From JACVRX01 sp963819885 (GTDB lineage: Bacteria > Actinomycetota > Actinomycetes > Jiangellales > Jiangellaceae): DNA of 64,000 bases. Positions within the stretch are counted from its first letter, which is position 1; each line of letters opens with the position of its first letter. The notes under the pieces are model-generated. The model was not told where the DNA came from and made no database searches. It saw nothing but the letters and a program-made list of their open reading frames with translations. Location: contig CAWFXV010000027.1 in NCBI GenBank assembly GCA_963819885.1, positions 1 through 64,000 on the forward strand, read 5' to 3'. Positions 9,473 to 18,017 of this stretch are shown here, piece after piece. The position numbers and the translations under genes are program-made.

Positions 9473-10165
9473 TCAGGTGGTGCTGAGGGACTCGACGGCG
9501 GTGTGGATGAGGTCGGCGACCGCTTGGGGCTGGGACACGTACACCGAGTGGCTGCCGGGGACCTCGCGGACCGTGGCGCCGGTCCGCTCGGCCATGGCCC
9601 GCTGCGCCGGAGGCGGGATCATGCGGTCGTCGCTGGCGACCAGGTACCAGCTCGGCTTGGACCGCCAGCCGGGGTCGGTGACCGAGCCGCCGAGCGCGTC
9701 GACGCCCCAGGGGACTTGGGAGTCGGCCATGAACGCCGCCTCGTCTCCGGGCAGGTCACCCGCGAACGAGTCGTGGAACTTCTCGCGGTCCAGGTACAGG
9801 TTCCCGCCCCGGGGCGGCAGGATCGGCGGCACCGGCGCCCCAGGCGGCGGGTCGGCGATCAGGGTGTTCACGGATTCGCCCTTGTCGGGGGCGAATGCCG
9901 CGATGTAGACCAGACCGGCTACCCGGGGGTCGCTGCCGGACTCGGTGATGACCACGCCGCCGTAGGAGTGGCCCACCAGGACGGCCTCGCCGTCGAGGTC
10001 GTCGAGGACCTGCTTGATAGCGGTCACATCGCCCTCGAGGGACACCGTTGGGTTCTGCACGACCGCGACCCGGTGACCCTGGGCGCGCAACCGGTCGTAG
10101 ACGCCGCGCCACCCCGATCCGTCGACGAATCCGCCGTGCACCAGCACGATTGCAGGACTGTTCAT
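9473..10165 (-). CDS. Alpha/beta hydrolase (cytoplasmic)
   Basis: This 230-residue hydrolase lacks a signal peptide. It shows the oxyanion segment IVLVHGGFVDGSGWRGVYD, the nucleophile elbow GHSYGG, and VREVPGSHSVYVSQPQAVAD with the catalytic His. It is the same subfamily as the secreted hydrolase at 8338. A very good ribosome binding site, AGGAGGTC, lies 6 bases before the ATG. Its 5' leader (10181-10303) is nearly identical to that of the esterase at 10436, so both genes probably share a promoter type and regulation. Substrate unknown; esterase or lactonase are possible. Confidence 0.87.
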   Translation of the reverse strand: MNSPAIVLVHGGFVDGSGWRGVYDRLRAQGHRVAVVQNPTVSLEGDVTAIKQVLDDLDGEAVLVGHSYGGVVITESGSDPRVAGLVYIAAFAPDKGESVNTLIADPPPGAPVPPILPPRGGNLYLDREKFHDSFAGDLPGDEAAFMADSQVPWGVDALGGSVTDPGWRSKPSWYLVASDDRMIPPPAQRAMAERTGATVREVPGSHSVYVSQPQAVADLIHTAVESLSTT

Positions 10166-10180
10166 GTTGTTGACCTCCTG

Positions 10181-10373
10181 TCACAGGAATGCGGCGATTC
10201 CGCGCTGATGACCTGCTGCTCATCAGGGTCGGCGCACGGACGCGGCGGATGCGCGGACGAGAGCGCACATGGTGCGGACCGGAGTGCACCCCTGCCGAGG
10301 ACGCCTTCTATCTGTCCCCGGGCCACGCGTCCCTGGGTCATAGCGACGGCGCCTCGCGGGCGGAAGCGATCGG
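10181..10373. repeat. Internally deleted copy of the AraC regulator block
   Basis: Bases 10181-10303 match 11482-11604 (123 bp, one difference seen). Bases 10304-10373 match 12637-12706 (70 bp). In the longer copy the two parts are separated by 1,032 bp that hold nearly all of the AraC regulator gene. So this stretch is the AraC block with its middle removed at a clean joint at 10303/10304. It lies upstream of a hydrolase in the same relative position as the intact block. Confidence 0.85.
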
Positions 10374-10435
10374 GGGCCCTGAGCGGGGTGTCGCCAGGGC
10401 GGGCTGGATGCCGATGGTGGTGCCGGTTGGGCTGG

Positions 10436-11470
10436 TCAAGCGTGGGGGAGTCCCGACAGGTCGTCGGCCTCGTCGTGCAGCGCGGAGCGTAGGAACCCGA
10501 CGGCCTGCCGGATGGCCGCCTTGGCGGCGTGGGTGTCGTGGAGTGCGTTGAGCATCACGAAGTCGTGGATGATGCCGCCGTACCGGACCGCGGTGGTGGG
10601 CACACCCGCCTGACGGAGCTTGGCCGCGTACGCCTCGCCTTCGTCGCGCAGGACGTCGGCCTCGCCGGTGATGACCAGTGCCGGGGGGAGCCCAGCGAGG
10701 TCGTCGAGAGTGGCGCGTAGTGGGGAGGCGGTGATCTGGGCCCGGTCACTCTCGTCGGTCGTGTACTGGTCCCAGAACCACTTCATACCGTCGCGGGCCA
10801 GGAAGTAGCCCTCGGCGAACTGTTCGTAGGAGCCGGTGTCGAACGCCGCGTTCGTGACCGGGTAGAACAGCAGCTGTGCGATGAACGATACGTCGCCGCG
10901 CTGCTTGGACAGCAGGGTCAAGACGGTGGCCATGTTCCCACCGACGGAGTCGCCGGCTACGGCCATCCGGGACGCATCGAGCAGGTTCGCCGGTCCCTCA
11001 GTCTCAACCCACTTAGCGGCCGTGTAAGCCTGCTCGATCGCCGTCGGGTACCGCACCTCCGGGGACCGGTCGTACTCGGGGAACACGACGGCGGCGTGCG
11101 CTCCCAAGGCGAGGTCCCGCACCAGCCGGTCGTGGGTGTGGGCGTCACCGAAGACCCAGCCGGCGCCGTGCACATAGAGGATGACCGGGAGAGTTCCGGT
11201 GGCGTCCGGTGGCCGGACGATGCGAGCTTTGACGATGCCGCCGTTGACGTCGGGCGGCCCCCCGTCGAGGGTGATCCACTCTTCGTGGACGTCAGGCTTG
11301 AAGATCTCGCTGGCCTGGACCTCATCGACGGCCTTGCGGCCTTCATCGGGGGGCAGTTCGTACAGGAACGGCGGTTCAGACGTGGCCTCGACGAACGCCT
11401 GAGCTGCCGGCTCGAGGGCGATGTTGTGCGGGTTCGGTTGCATCGCTTCACCTTTGGCTGGAATGTTCAT
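10436..11470 (-). CDS. Alpha/beta hydrolase of the hormone-sensitive-lipase type (esterase)
   Basis: This 344-residue protein shows the HSL-type signature: oxyanion motif YVHGAGWVFGDAHTHDRLVRD (the usual HGGG is HGAG here), the nucleophile elbow GDSVGG, PALVITGEADVLRDEGEAYA with the catalytic Asp, and IIHDFVMLNAL with the His. It should hydrolyse short acyl esters; the natural substrate is unknown. The ATG at 11470 follows GGAGGCC. It is divergent from the AraC gene at 11666 across the duplicated leader, so control by that regulator is likely. Confidence 0.88.
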   Translation of the reverse strand: MNIPAKGEAMQPNPHNIALEPAAQAFVEATSEPPFLYELPPDEGRKAVDEVQASEIFKPDVHEEWITLDGGPPDVNGGIVKARIVRPPDATGTLPVILYVHGAGWVFGDAHTHDRLVRDLALGAHAAVVFPEYDRSPEVRYPTAIEQAYTAAKWVETEGPANLLDASRMAVAGDSVGGNMATVLTLLSKQRGDVSFIAQLLFYPVTNAAFDTGSYEQFAEGYFLARDGMKWFWDQYTTDESDRAQITASPLRATLDDLAGLPPALVITGEADVLRDEGEAYAAKLRQAGVPTTAVRYGGIIHDFVMLNALHDTHAAKAAIRQAVGFLRSALHDEADDLSGLPHA

Positions 11471-11481
11471 GTTGGCCTCCT

Positions 11482-11604
11482 TCACAGGAATGCGGCGATT
11501 CCGCACTGATGACCTGCTGCTCATCAGGGTCGGCGCACGGACGCGGCGGATGCGCGGACGAGAGCGCACATGGTGCGGACCGGAGTGCACCCCTGCCGAG
11601 GACG
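11482..11604. repeat. Leader repeat, intact copy
   Basis: This 123-bp segment lies between the esterase at 10436-11470 and the AraC gene. It is almost identical to 10181-10303. It should contain the esterase promoter and any AraC binding sites; conservation of the whole segment in front of both hydrolases supports that. Confidence 0.8.
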
Positions 11605-11665
11605 GTTGTCGGGCATGGGTGGCGGTGGTCTACTGGTGTTCGGCGTGGAGGAAGGCACGGCGGTC

Positions 11666-12676
11666 ATGATCAAGGGGTACGACGGCTTCAGGTGTGAGGC
11701 GGACGTCGTTGTCGACACAGACACGCTCGATCTGTCAGAGCGCGAAGTCTTCTGGCGCCAGTTGCTCGGCGACCCCTGCGCGGCCGTTCAGCTCGAGGGG
11801 TGGACCGAGCACGCAGAACCTGCCGCCGAGCTCAGAGCGACACGGCGGGGGCGGCTCCAGTTGGTCGAGTTTGAAGCCACCCCCCAGGTGCACCGACGGA
11901 CGTCGCGTGAGATCCACCGAGCAGACGTCACCTACTTCCAGACGGTGATCCTCACTCGGGGTGCCGGCTCGGTGCAGCAAGACGGACGGATAGCCCAGCT
12001 CACGCCCGGTGACTTGGTCATGTTCGAGAACTCGCGACCATTCACGTGGACCTTCACCGAGCCGTGGGCGACCACGCAGCTGTCGATTCCACGGGAGGCA
12101 GTCAAGCTCACCGACTCGGAACGACGAGCCATGAGCGCGCGACGACTCTCCGGGCGCGACGGCCTGTCCGGCGTGGTGGCGCGGTTCATCGTCGATCTGG
12201 TCCGCCACGGCTCCCAGATCCCAGAGGCCCAGTCGGAGCGCATACTCGCGCAGACGAGCGACCTAGCGATCTCGCTGTTCGCGACGTCCGCCAACGCGGA
12301 GTACGTGGACGCCCGGCACCGCACCCTGCTCGACCGCATCAAGGGGTACATCGAAGACCACTTGCACGACCCAAACCTGACACCCGATCAGATCGCAGCG
12401 GCCGCGAACATCTCCACGCGCTACCTGCACAAACTCTTCGAAGGCGAGCACGAGACCGTCGCCCTCTACCTGCGCGGCCTCCGACTACAGAAGGCACGAG
12501 ACGAGCTGCTCGATCCCCGCGGTGCCCGCCGCAGCGTCGCCGCCATCGCGCACGGCAGTGGCTTCGGGGACGTGAGTGGCTTCAACCGCGCCTTCAAAGC
12601 CGCATACGGAATCAACCCGAGTCACCTGCGGGGCGGCCTTCTATCTGTCCCCGGGCCACGCGTCCCTGGGTCATAG
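11666..12676 (+). CDS. AraC family transcriptional regulator
   Basis: The protein has about 336 residues from the ATG at 11666, which is preceded by GGAGGAAGG. The N-terminal two-thirds is a cupin-like AraC-binding domain (IAQLTPGDLVMFENSRPFTWTF). The C-terminal AraC DNA-binding domain has two helix-turn-helix units (LTPDQIAAAANISTRYLHKLF and SVAAIAHGSGFGDVSGFNRAF). The last 13 residues lie in the repeated segment 12637-12706 and are not typical of the family, so the C-terminus may have been altered by the duplication. It is divergent from the esterase gene and likely controls it. Confidence 0.88.
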   Translation: MIKGYDGFRCEADVVVDTDTLDLSEREVFWRQLLGDPCAAVQLEGWTEHAEPAAELRATRRGRLQLVEFEATPQVHRRTSREIHRADVTYFQTVILTRGAGSVQQDGRIAQLTPGDLVMFENSRPFTWTFTEPWATTQLSIPREAVKLTDSERRAMSARRLSGRDGLSGVVARFIVDLVRHGSQIPEAQSERILAQTSDLAISLFATSANAEYVDARHRTLLDRIKGYIEDHLHDPNLTPDQIAAAANISTRYLHKLFEGEHETVALYLRGLRLQKARDELLDPRGARRSVAAIAHGSGFGDVSGFNRAFKAAYGINPSHLRGGLLSVPGPRVPGS

Positions 12677-12706
12677 CGACGGCGCCTCGCGGGCGGAAGC
12701 GATCGG
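12637..12706. repeat. AraC 3'-end repeat, intact copy
   Basis: This 70-bp segment, containing the last codons and stop of the AraC gene, is repeated at 10304-10373. Confidence 0.85.
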
Positions 12707-12747
12707 TAGTGCCAGTTCTGCGTCATCCGCTCATCGGCCATGAGCGG

Positions 12748-13100
12748 GCGTGTGCGCTCCGCTAGAGTCGCCGGGCAGGGTCTTATGACATTGGTGACGG
12801 GCAGAGTGAGGTTGCGCCCCGAGGTAGCGCAGCCGCGATAGCTATGCACTGGAGTCGTGCTTCAGGTTGAGATCAATGGCGCAGGATGCGCTTGACGCTG
12901 CTCACGCTGATGCCGTACCGCTCGGCCAGTTCTCGTTGTTGTGTGCCGGCCCGGCTGTCTGTCAGCAGCTCGCGGATGATCTGCTCGCCCAGTCGGTCGA
13001 CGAGCCGCCAGCGTCGGCGAGCCGAAAGAGGGGAAGCGGCGCTGTAGTGGTCGAGCTTGACATGGGTGACCGCCTGGGCAGCATGCGCCACTATGTCCCG
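12748..13100. repeat. Diverged long repeat, copy 1 (helix-turn-helix region)
   Basis: About 350 bp resemble 21802-22155 in the same orientation with small gaps and scattered changes. The match begins in non-coding sequence (GCGTGTGCGCTCCGCT) and runs through the C-terminal half of the helix-turn-helix gene. The far ends are estimated. Confidence 0.75.
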
Positions 13101-13154
13101 AACATCGGGGTTCGAGTAGAGGCGCACAAGCTCCACCACGTATGTCACATTCAC
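12873..13154 (-). CDS. Small helix-turn-helix protein
   Basis: From a GTG at 13154 this gives a protein of 93 residues beginning VNVTYVVELVRLYSNPDV. The C-terminal half is a resolvase-like helix-turn-helix: RLVDRLGEQIIRELL, then AGTQQRELAERYGISVSSVKRIL. An in-frame extension upstream to 13343 has no family sequence. A perfect hairpin lies immediately upstream of the start. Pieces of related genes occur at 15994, 21927 and 29940. The likely role is DNA binding in a mobile or accessory context; its target is unknown. Confidence 0.65.
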   Translation of the reverse strand: MNVTYVVELVRLYSNPDVRDIVAHAAQAVTHVKLDHYSAASPLSARRRWRLVDRLGEQIIRELLTDSRAGTQQRELAERYGISVSSVKRILRH

Positions 13155-13158
13155 ACCT

Positions 13159-13183
13159 CGCCCGGACGGCTTCCGTCCGGGCG
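13159..13183. terminator. Perfect 11-bp hairpin beside the helix-turn-helix gene
   Basis: CGCCCGGACGG and its complement form an 11-bp stem with a 3-base loop. Rightward it is followed by a T-rich run (TTGTCGTTGTTGT), as in an intrinsic terminator. For the leftward helix-turn-helix gene the stem ends 5 bases before the GTG start, where it could block translation. Confidence 0.6.
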
Positions 13184-13539
13184 TTGTCGTTGTTGTGGCA
13201 GCGAATGTGGAGTGGCAGACCTCTTCGACCTCGTGCAGGACCTGTGCGAGGACATCACCATGATCGCCCGGGGCCGGACGGTCTTGCAGGGGGAGGTTGT
13301 TACGCTGCGGGCCTCGGCCGGCGGCCGCCAGCTCAGGTTGCACGTCGAGACATCCAGTCGTGACTGGCTAGCGACCACCGCTCCACGTCCTCGACCACGG
13401 CCCAAAGGTCCCAGCGGGGGCAGCTACCCGCGCACGGACCTCGACGCGCACGGCTCCTCTATCTGCTCGAACCCGGTGTACCGGGGGTTAGGGACGTGGC
13501 GGGGTAAGCCCGGACAGGTTCAGCACGCGTCGGCGGACG
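13184..13539. other. Intergenic stretch, no gene seen
   Basis: No reading frame with family resemblance is visible. There is only a short inverted repeat around CCCGGTGTACCGGG near 13475. The stretch lies between the small helix-turn-helix gene and the ParB-like gene. Confidence 0.5.
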
Positions 13540-14073
13540 TCATTCCAGATCGCGATCCGGCGCGATCGTTCCCGCGGAGACCCGAGCCCCGGCGTCACGC
13601 TGGCGCGGGACGTCAGCGTCGAGCACTAAGGTCACGCGGGCGTCGAGGAACTCCTGTCCGAGCGCGCGAGCGGCCGCGACGCGGTGGTGGCCGTCGGAGA
13701 CGTACAGCCGGCCCCGCCACTGCACGAGCTCGACTGGCGGCAGGGCAAGCCCGGCGAACATCGCGGCAAAGGCGTTCTGGAAGCGGCCCCTGGCGTCGCG
13801 GCCCGTGGGCCGGAACTGGTCGTCGAACGGCATGTGGCCGGAGGCCACCGTGCCCACCACGTCCGCGGTGCGGACGGTGCGCTCGAGGACGGGTCCGATG
13901 GAGAGTTGCCCCCAGGCGACGAGGTCTTCGAGCACGGGGAGCGGGGACCCGGCCGGTCGATGTAACCAACGGAACAGCCAGGAGCGCTGCTGCTGCGCGA
14001 GCGCACGATCGAAGGCGAACACCGCCTCGACCCGCGGGTTTCCAGCGACGGCGGGTCCCCGAAGGCTAGCCAT
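13540..14073 (-). CDS. ParB/sulfiredoxin-like nuclease-domain protein
   Basis: The protein has 177 residues from the ATG at 14073, chosen because GAGGAGG lies just upstream; an ATG at 14088 overlaps that site. The C-terminal half has the ParB-like segment LPPVELVQWRGRLYVSDGHHRVAAARALG, where the D-G-H-H-R box corresponds to the nucleotide- or substrate-binding loop. The N-terminal half has no known domain. The DNA-binding helix-turn-helix of chromosomal ParB is absent, so it is not a partition protein. Stand-alone ParB-like proteins of this size are common in actinobacteria and uncharacterised. Confidence 0.75.
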   Translation of the reverse strand: MASLRGPAVAGNPRVEAVFAFDRALAQQQRSWLFRWLHRPAGSPLPVLEDLVAWGQLSIGPVLERTVRTADVVGTVASGHMPFDDQFRPTGRDARGRFQNAFAAMFAGLALPPVELVQWRGRLYVSDGHHRVAAARALGQEFLDARVTLVLDADVPRQRDAGARVSAGTIAPDRDLE

Positions 14074-14426
14074 AGCAGCCCTCCTCATTCAGCCACCCAC
14101 GTCAACCCCGCCCGGGCCGCGGCCATTCCGAGGTCCGGGGGTTGCGACCACTGCGCCTGACACCGACCCTTGTCGTGTTCCCGAACATGCCCCCCGATCC
14201 GCCGCCGGGGTTCGTCACGAGGATCACGCCCGAGCGCTTTGGCGGCGTCGGGCCGTGGAACCCGCCACGCTAGAGGTTTGGCGGTCCAGCGATACGGGCT
14301 CCGAGGCCCGGACACCAGCGCGACGACATTGGGCCGGAGGGCGACTTGGCCGCAGTCGTGACCAGGAGGATAAATAACCCCCGGTCGTGGAGAAGCTTCC
14401 GACTGGGAGACGAGCCGCTCGCCGAG
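14074..14426. other. Intergenic stretch, no gene seen
   Basis: No frame on either strand shows family resemblance. It leads into a short fragment of an ArsR-like gene at 14427. Confidence 0.45.
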
Positions 14427-14549
14427 ATGGAGCGCACGATCAGCGCGCTTCAGGATCCGACGAGGCGCCGGATCCTTCTCGACTTCTATGTGCATCGGGC
14501 TAGATGGACGAGGGTGGGTGGATGGCGGTCTGGCCCACCGGGAGGTTAG
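14427..14549 (+). pseudogene. N-terminal fragment of an ArsR-like regulator
   Basis: The frame reads MERTISALQDPTRRRILLDF, the characteristic first helix pair of ArsR-type winged-helix regulators. It then runs into unrelated sequence and a stop at 14549. The rest of the DNA-binding domain is missing. It is a gene relic rather than a short functional protein. Confidence 0.45.
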
Positions 14550-14599
14550 GGCCGCACTCGACGTGCCCATAGCCATGGCCGCATCACCGCCGCTCCCTG

Positions 14600-14847
14600 C
14601 TATTGCCTGCTCCTGCGCCGAACGGCGGTTGCGGTGGTGGCCACGGTAAGCGCACCGAGCGCGCCAGCGGCCCAGCCCACCGCCTCGGGCTGATCGTGGG
14701 TGGCTGTTTCTCGGCGGCGAGGGGCCTGCCATCGGCGAAGTGGACTGCCGTCACCCCCACGCCAGGTTCGCGGGTGAACACGACGCGCATACCGTGACGA
14801 TTCAGGAGCTTCTGCCTCGTCAGCCAAGTCAACAGAGGTGCGTGCAA
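14600..14847 (-). pseudogene. Possible small membrane-protein relic
   Basis: One frame gives MRVVFTREPGVGVTAVHFADGR. After a slip, a second frame gives AVGWAAGALGALTVATTATA, a plausible single membrane helix, followed by RRRSRQ and a stop. Together these could be a small membrane protein broken by a frameshift. The match is by composition only. Confidence 0.25.
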
Positions 14848-14891
14848 CGTTCAAGCTCAGACCACTCAGGACTCCCTATCGTGCTCGGCGA

Positions 14892-15389
14892 CTATTCAGC
14901 TGTGCGCCCGTGAGTATCACGCATAGTGATTCCCTTCTCCTTTAGCCGGCTTCGCACCGTGTTAGGTAACGTGTCGAACCGATCCGCAATGTCGGCCAGC
15001 GACCAGCCACGCTGATAGAGAACAGCTGCGGCACCGACATCTTCTGGCGCGAGCCCCGGCGCTCTTGTGTCCACACCGCGCTGCCGCAAATGCTTGCCGA
15101 CCGTCTGGCGGTTGATGCCATACAGCTCGCCGAGCTCATACACCGTCGAGCCTGCCTTGTACTTGGCTACAAGCTGATCAACCTCGCTGCCCCGAAGGTG
15201 ACGGAACGTGCGCACCGCAGGTCGCCGCCGTGAGGTGCCGCGGGGACGGTGAATCCAGCGCTCAGCCAGGTCAAGGAGTCGCTGGACCTCCCAACAGGGG
15301 TGTGAAAGGGCGCCAACTAGGTCCACTGCGCGATACGTAAGGGTTCTCAGTCGAACCCACGCACTCGTGACACGTGCCGAGGGCTTCAC
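14892..15389 (-). CDS. Protein with two resolvase-like helix-turn-helix units
   Basis: This 165-residue basic protein ends in two helix-turn-helix units. The first is LVAKYKAGSTVYELGELYGI followed by NRQTVGKHLRQRGV. The second is LYQRGWSLADIADRFDTLPNTVRSRLKEKGI. Both look like the C-terminal domains of serine recombinases, but no catalytic domain is present. The N-terminal third is unassigned. Such proteins are frequent in actinobacterial accessory DNA. It lies beside a broken CHAT gene on the same strand. A DNA-binding role is inferred. Confidence 0.65.
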   Translation of the reverse strand: MKPSARVTSAWVRLRTLTYRAVDLVGALSHPCWEVQRLLDLAERWIHRPRGTSRRRPAVRTFRHLRGSEVDQLVAKYKAGSTVYELGELYGINRQTVGKHLRQRGVDTRAPGLAPEDVGAAAVLYQRGWSLADIADRFDTLPNTVRSRLKEKGITMRDTHGRTAE

Positions 15390-15417
15390 GGCACTGGGTC
15401 AACTGCCTGAGAGGGCG

Positions 15418-15905
15418 TCACGGGTGCGCCTGCCCGGCGGAGTCCTCCACGTGCTGATGTGACTGCTCAGCCGGTGTCGCCATTCCGGATCGTTGATAGG
15501 CGCAGTCGGGGTGGGCGAAGAGCTGGTAGGCCAGTAGCGTCGCCCGGCCAACTGCATCTTTGTCCGCGTATTGCCTGGTGTATTGCGCCCGAATCCGCCG
15601 CAGCACCTCCGCGACCGGCACGGCATCGGCGTCCAGGTCCCGATAGAAGTTCACGGCCACGTCACGTGCGGCGAGGTCGTGGACGTTCCACAGGGCGGCG
15701 ACGACACCGGCCGCGCCGGCGCTGAGGAAGGCCGTGGCCAGGCCGGCATAGTCCCCGAGCACCCGCTGACCGGCGCCGACCTGGCAGGCGTTGAGGAACA
15801 CGAACATCGGCCGCGGCATGGTGACCGACTCCACGTGCTGCGGCTTGAGGTACTGGGCGGCATACCCACCGCTGTCCTGCGGCGCGAGCAGCACCAGACC
15901 CAGCC
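15418..15905 (-). pseudogene. CHAT-domain protease, C-terminal fragment
   Basis: The fragment carries the second half of a CHAT (caspase-like) domain: MFVFLNACQVGAGQRVLGDY with the catalytic Cys, then AFLSAGAAGVVAALWNVHDLA, and a helical end with LLAYQLFAHPDC. The first half of the domain, which supplies the His, is absent upstream of about 15905, where the sequence becomes unrelated and AT-richer. CHAT proteases in bacteria often act in TPR- or defence-linked systems. Here only the Cys half remains, so it should be inactive. Confidence 0.7.
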
Positions 15906-15993
15906 TCTACAAGCCAAGTGCAAGTATGTATGTGGTCATCGGGTGATTGGAGACTGTCACGCATGAAGCTTGAAGGCCGGCACCGTTGCTGAG

Positions 15994-16041
15994 CTACCCC
16001 TCACGCTTCAAGATCCTCTTCACGCTTGACACACTTATTTG
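15994..16041 (-). pseudogene. C-terminal relic of a helix-turn-helix gene
   Basis: The 16 codons read QISVSSVKRILKREG and stop. This is the recognition helix and end of the same family as the gene at 12873 (GISVSSVKRILRH). Nothing of the rest is present; upstream sequence runs into the end of the ABC permease. It marks a recombination scar next to the CHAT fragment. Confidence 0.55.
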
Positions 16042-16077
16042 AGACGGTCCAGCGGTCGGAGTCCAGTCGATCTTGGA

Positions 16078-16899
16078 TCAGGCGACGCTGGGTTGCTTCT
16101 GCTTCCGGCTCTTCGGGGTTCCACCCGGAGTCTTCTCCCAGCGGAAGAAGCGCACCGCGACAAGGAGACCAGCGACCCCCCAGATCGCCATCACCGCCAG
16201 GTCCCACCAGAGGAATTGGGCCCCCGTGGCGAGCGGATCGAATGCGGCCTGGAACGCCTCGTTGAAATGCTTGAGAGGGAAGATGTCACCGAGGATTTCC
16301 ATCCAGTCCGGCAGCTGGTCGGACACGATGAAAACCCCGGAGAAGAACGCGAGTGGAAGCAATGTGGCGTTGGTGATGGCCGTCGCCGCGCTTCCCGACG
16401 GCGAGAACGCGGCCACCACCAGCCCGAGCGCCGCAAAGCAGCCGACCCCGACGAGGAACGTCACGATGGCGGCCGGCAGCGTGCGCAGGTAGATCTCCAC
16501 GCCATAGACCACCACACCGACCGTCATCATGATCACGACCGCGATCGAGGCGATCCAGGTGGCCGATGTGATCTTGCCGGCCATATAGATCCACGGCGGC
16601 AGCGGAGTGCCCTTGACCCTTTTCAGTACCCCCTCGTCGCGCTGGTACGCGGTGCCCGTCCCGATGTTCGTGTAGCTCGCCGAGGCCGCGGCGAAGACCG
16701 CGAGCGCGGGGGCATAGTAGGCGGCGACGGTGATCCCCAGCTCGTCGATCTCCTCGGAACCAAAGATGGAGCCGAAGACGAGGAGAAGGAGCAGGGGGAA
16801 TATCAGCGTGAAGAACGCGGCGATCGGAGTCCGCCAGAAGAGAAGGTTCTGATACCGGGTCTGCTGCCAGAGCAGAGACATGTTGGAGGGACGGCCCAT
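16078..16899 (-). CDS. ABC-2 type transporter permease
   Basis: This 273-residue membrane protein has six predicted helices and the ABC-2 arrangement: NLLFWRTPIAAFFTLIFPLLLLLVFG at the start, a large loop with YQRDEGVLKRVKGTPLPPW, and the block LLPLAFFSGVFIVSDQLP near helix 5. The start codon overlaps the stop of the ATPase gene (TGATG at 16897-16901), which implies translational coupling. Together the two genes encode an exporter of the DrrAB type; the exported compound is unknown. Confidence 0.9.
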   Translation of the reverse strand: MGRPSNMSLLWQQTRYQNLLFWRTPIAAFFTLIFPLLLLLVFGSIFGSEEIDELGITVAAYYAPALAVFAAASASYTNIGTGTAYQRDEGVLKRVKGTPLPPWIYMAGKITSATWIASIAVVIMMTVGVVVYGVEIYLRTLPAAIVTFLVGVGCFAALGLVVAAFSPSGSAATAITNATLLPLAFFSGVFIVSDQLPDWMEILGDIFPLKHFNEAFQAAFDPLATGAQFLWWDLAVMAIWGVAGLLVAVRFFRWEKTPGGTPKSRKQKQPSVA

Positions 16900-17783
16900 C
16901 ACGAGCCCCCCTCCGTCAGCGCCAGATAGATCTCCTCGAGCGATGGCCGGGTGACCGTGAGGTCCTCGAGCTCCATGCCGCGTTTCATCGCCCACGACGT
17001 GAGCTCGTGCAGATCGGCGGTCACCCGGTCGGACACTGCGACCAGCCGACCGTCCTCGGTGCTGACCTCCAGCGGCAGACCCTCGGTGGACGCCGTCCGG
17101 AACATGATCCGCGACCTCGTCGACTCCCGGCCACCGATCGTGTCCGGCGTGCCTTGATCGACGATCTTGCCCTTGGCGATCACCGCCACCCGGTCGGAGA
17201 GGTGCTGCGCCTCGTCCATGTAATGGGTGGTGAGCAGGATGGTCTTACCCAGGGCCCGCAAGTTGTCGATCACCGTCCACGCCTGACGCCGAGCCGACGG
17301 GTCGAACCCGGTGGTCGGCTCGTCGAGGAACAACACGTCCGGGTCGCCGACGAGACCGAGGGCGAGCTCCAGCCGCCGGCGCTGGCCGCCGCTGAGGGTC
17401 CCGATCCGCGACGTGGTCTTTTCGGTCAGGCCGACGATCTCGAGCAACTCAGCAGTGTCCCGACGTTTCGGGTACATACCGCCGTAGATGTCGAGGGCCT
17501 CGCCAACCTTGAGTTCCTCCTCTACCGAGGTCTCCTGCAGGACGATACCGATGCGCTCCTTCAGGTCGCGCTCGGCATTGGCCGGATCGTGACCCAGCAC
17601 ACGCACGTCGCCCGCGGTGCGATCGCGGTGACCCTCGAGGATCTCCACGATGGTGGTCTTCCCCGCGCCGTTGGGACCGAGTAGGCCGAACACCTCACCC
17701 TTTTCGACGGTGAGGTCGACGCCGGCGACGGCCTCCAGGTCCCCGTACCGCTTGATAAGCCCGCTGATCTCGACGACAGCCAC
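16899..17783 (-). CDS. ABC transporter ATP-binding protein (DrrA-like)
   Basis: This 294-residue ATPase has Walker A GPNGAGKT at residues 36-43, the signature LSGGQRRRLELALGL, Walker B VLFLDEPTTGFDP and the switch His in LLTTHYMDEA. The C-terminal 80 residues form the extra domain seen in DrrA-like drug and polyketide exporters. It is the first gene of a two-gene operon with the overlapping permease. No drug-synthesis genes are near. It may confer resistance or export a lipid or peptide. Confidence 0.92.
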   Translation of the reverse strand: MAVVEISGLIKRYGDLEAVAGVDLTVEKGEVFGLLGPNGAGKTTIVEILEGHRDRTAGDVRVLGHDPANAERDLKERIGIVLQETSVEEELKVGEALDIYGGMYPKRRDTAELLEIVGLTEKTTSRIGTLSGGQRRRLELALGLVGDPDVLFLDEPTTGFDPSARRQAWTVIDNLRALGKTILLTTHYMDEAQHLSDRVAVIAKGKIVDQGTPDTIGGRESTRSRIMFRTASTEGLPLEVSTEDGRLVAVSDRVTADLHELTSWAMKRGMELEDLTVTRPSLEEIYLALTEGGS

Positions 17784-18017
17784 CGGCTAACACTATGAGA
17801 GCCGCGGATGGGGTGCCCGCCTCGGCCAGCGCTTCGAAGACAGCGCCCGCCGAAGGGCCGGCCCCGGGCGTTTTGGTGGTGGCGTACTGATGGAGGGCTC
17901 GGCCCGAAACGAGTCCTCGTCATGGCTGGCTATGGCGAGTTCCGGCACCGTCGTCGGCTGTTCGCGATCGCCGGGGACCACGGTTATCGCTAAGCGGTGC
18001 GTTGCCAGAGCGACGTG

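Noticed and set aside
13540..14073. Chromosome partition gene parB
   Set aside because: Only the ParB-like nuclease fold is present. The DNA-binding helix-turn-helix and a parA partner are absent.
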